Assembly (NCBI GenBank): GCA_002410715.1
Contig: DHOG01000125.1
Location: 54,532 to 68,266 of the forward strand
Direction: 5' to 3'
DNA length: 13,735 bases
Source of the DNA: Ruminococcaceae bacterium UBA5396
GTDB lineage: Bacteria; Bacillota; Clostridia; Oscillospirales; Acutalibacteraceae
The translations under genes and the position numbers were made by a program. The first letter of the stretch is position 1; every line of letters begins with the position of its first letter. Shown piece by piece: positions 12,685 to 13,735 of this stretch. The notes under the pieces were generated by a model. It was given only the letters and a program-made list of their open reading frames with translations. It searched no databases and had not been told where the DNA came from.

Positions 12685-13735
12685 ATGCCTTTTTTGCCGG
12701 TAACATTAGAGGAAATGAAATTGAGAGGATGGGATGAGCCGGATATCGTCGCCGTTACCGGTGATGCCTATGTCGACCACCCCAGTTTTGGTATCGCTAT
12801 CATTACCCGTGTGCTGGAAGCAGAGGGGCTGCGTGTTTGTGTGCTGCCCCAACCGATCAGTGCGAGGGAATTTTTGCGGTTTGGTCGCCCAAGGCTGGGT
12901 TTTTTCGTAACAGGCGGTAATATCGACTCTATGGTTGCGCATTATACCGCCGCAAAAAGGAAGCGCAGCGACGATGCATATACTGCAGGAGGGAAATCAG
13001 GAGCACGTCCCGATCGGGCAACCATTGTTTACTGCAGGCAGATTCGTGAGAGCTTTCCCGATATACCTATTATCATCGGAGGATTAGAAGCCTCACTTCG
13101 ACGCTTTGCCCATTATGATTACTGGGATGATGCTGTCCGTTCTTCCATCCTGATTGACAGCGGGGCCGATCTTCTTGTGTATGGAATGGGTGAAAAACAA
13201 ACGGCAGAAGTTGCCCGACGATTGTCGCAGGGCGAGGCGATTTCTGCAATAAATGATATAAAAGGAACAGCCTTTGCCGTTCCTACGCGTGAATACATGC
13301 CGCGTCCCTGTGCCGAATGTCCGAGTTTGGAGCTTGTGACGCGGGACAAAAAGCAATACGCCATTTCATGTCGGATGCAGCAGGATGAGCAGGATGCAGT
13401 GCGGGGGAAGACGATTATCCAACGACACGGTGATAAGATTGTGGTACAAAACCCGCCGATGCCATCGTTAACGCAAAATGAAATGGATGATGTTTATGCG
13501 CTTCCGTTTGAGCGTGATTTTCATCCCATGTATATCCCGCTGGGCGGTGTACCAGGTATCGAAGAGGTCAAATTTTCAATTACACATAACCGCGGTTGTT
13601 TTGGGGCATGCAATTTCTGTTCGATTGCCTATCACCAGGGCAGGCAGATCGCGAGTCGCAGTGAGGATTCTGTAATCAGAGAGGCAAAAGAGATTGCCGC
13701 CATGCCCGATTTCAAAGGGTATATTCATGATGTAG
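12685..13735 (+). CDS. ygiQ: YgiQ-family radical SAM protein, 3'-truncated by window edge
   Basis: The first 350 codons of an uncharacterised radical SAM protein, open to the end of the window; full-length members are roughly 600-700 aa. It starts M-P-F-L-P-V-T at ATG 12685, 8 bp or less after AAGGAGA (12673-12679) and 35 nt after the spoIIIE stop. The N-terminal region resembles a cobalamin-binding-like Rossmann segment (D-I-V-A-V-T-G-D-A-Y-V-D-H-P-S-F-G, then I-I-I-G-G-L-E-A-S-L-R-R). The cluster motif N-R-G-C-F-G-A-C-N-F-C (C-x3-C-x2-C, first Cys at residue 305) should bind the [4Fe-4S] cluster that cleaves S-adenosylmethionine. N-terminal residues and motif context are typical of the YgiQ family, whose substrate is unknown. 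Co-transcription with tepA and spoIIIE is likely from spacing and strand, since no terminator is visible in the gap. Confidence 0.93.
   Translation, partial: MPFLPVTLEEMKLRGWDEPDIVAVTGDAYVDHPSFGIAIITRVLEAEGLRVCVLPQPISAREFLRFGRPRLGFFVTGGNIDSMVAHYTAAKRKRSDDAYTAGGKSGARPDRATIVYCRQIRESFPDIPIIIGGLEASLRRFAHYDYWDDAVRSSILIDSGADLLVYGMGEKQTAEVARRLSQGEAISAINDIKGTAFAVPTREYMPRPCAECPSLELVTRDKKQYAISCRMQQDEQDAVRGKTIIQRHGDKIVVQNPPMPSLTQNEMDDVYALPFERDFHPMYIPLGGVPGIEEVKFSITHNRGCFGACNFCSIAYHQGRQIASRSEDSVIREAKEIAAMPDFKGYIHDV

Overview
The window looks like a stretch of chromosome from a low-to-moderate GC Gram-positive anaerobe, most likely an endospore-forming member of the Clostridia (Oscillospiraceae/Ruminococcaceae-like). 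Four points support this: strong AGGAGG-type ribosome binding sites, a TTG start, an oxygen-sensitive Fe-S activase/dehydratase pair, and a tepA-spoIIIE gene pair with the same neighbourhood as in Bacillus. All ten genes are on the + strand. The first (5' end) and last (3' end) are cut by the window edges. No RNA gene, insertion sequence, prophage or CRISPR array was seen.

Region 1 (1-4851) is a tight operon for amino-sugar metabolism: a sugar-1-phosphate nucleotidyltransferase (partial), an NahK-like anomeric hexosamine kinase, glucosamine-6-phosphate deaminase NagB, a PIG-L/LmbE zinc deacetylase and a divergent ROK-type sugar kinase. The genes are 0-30 nt apart, and the last two overlap as TGATG. 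Two routes are plausible. Kinase plus nucleotidyltransferase would turn free HexNAc into HexNAc-1-P and then UDP-HexNAc. ROK kinase, PIG-L deacetylase and NagB would carry GlcNAc through GlcN-6-P to fructose-6-P, with PIG-L taking the place of the usual NagA. A perfect 18-bp hairpin terminator closes the operon.

Region 2 (4852-9379) opens with a well-formed extended -10 promoter. It drives a 977-aa protein with two BadF/BcrA-type activase ATPase domains and a DUF2229-like region, followed 12 nt later by a 444-aa 2-hydroxyacyl-CoA dehydratase-like (double-cubane type) protein. Relatives of these two are often a single polypeptide of about 1400 aa, so here the protein is split into two coupled genes. 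The real substrate is unknown.

Region 3 (9380-13735) holds tepA (ClpP-fold serine protease), spoIIIE/ftsK (DNA translocase) and the first 350 codons of a YgiQ-family radical SAM protein. It is a housekeeping and sporulation neighbourhood. Two small inverted repeats, one covering the tepA Shine-Dalgarno and one covering the tepA stop codon, may tune expression of this unit.

Nothing here is clearly a new defence or mobile system. The most interesting items are the PIG-L/NagB/ROK/NahK amino-sugar cluster, the unusual ROK kinase, and the split two-headed activase with an in-frame 9-bp tandem repeat.
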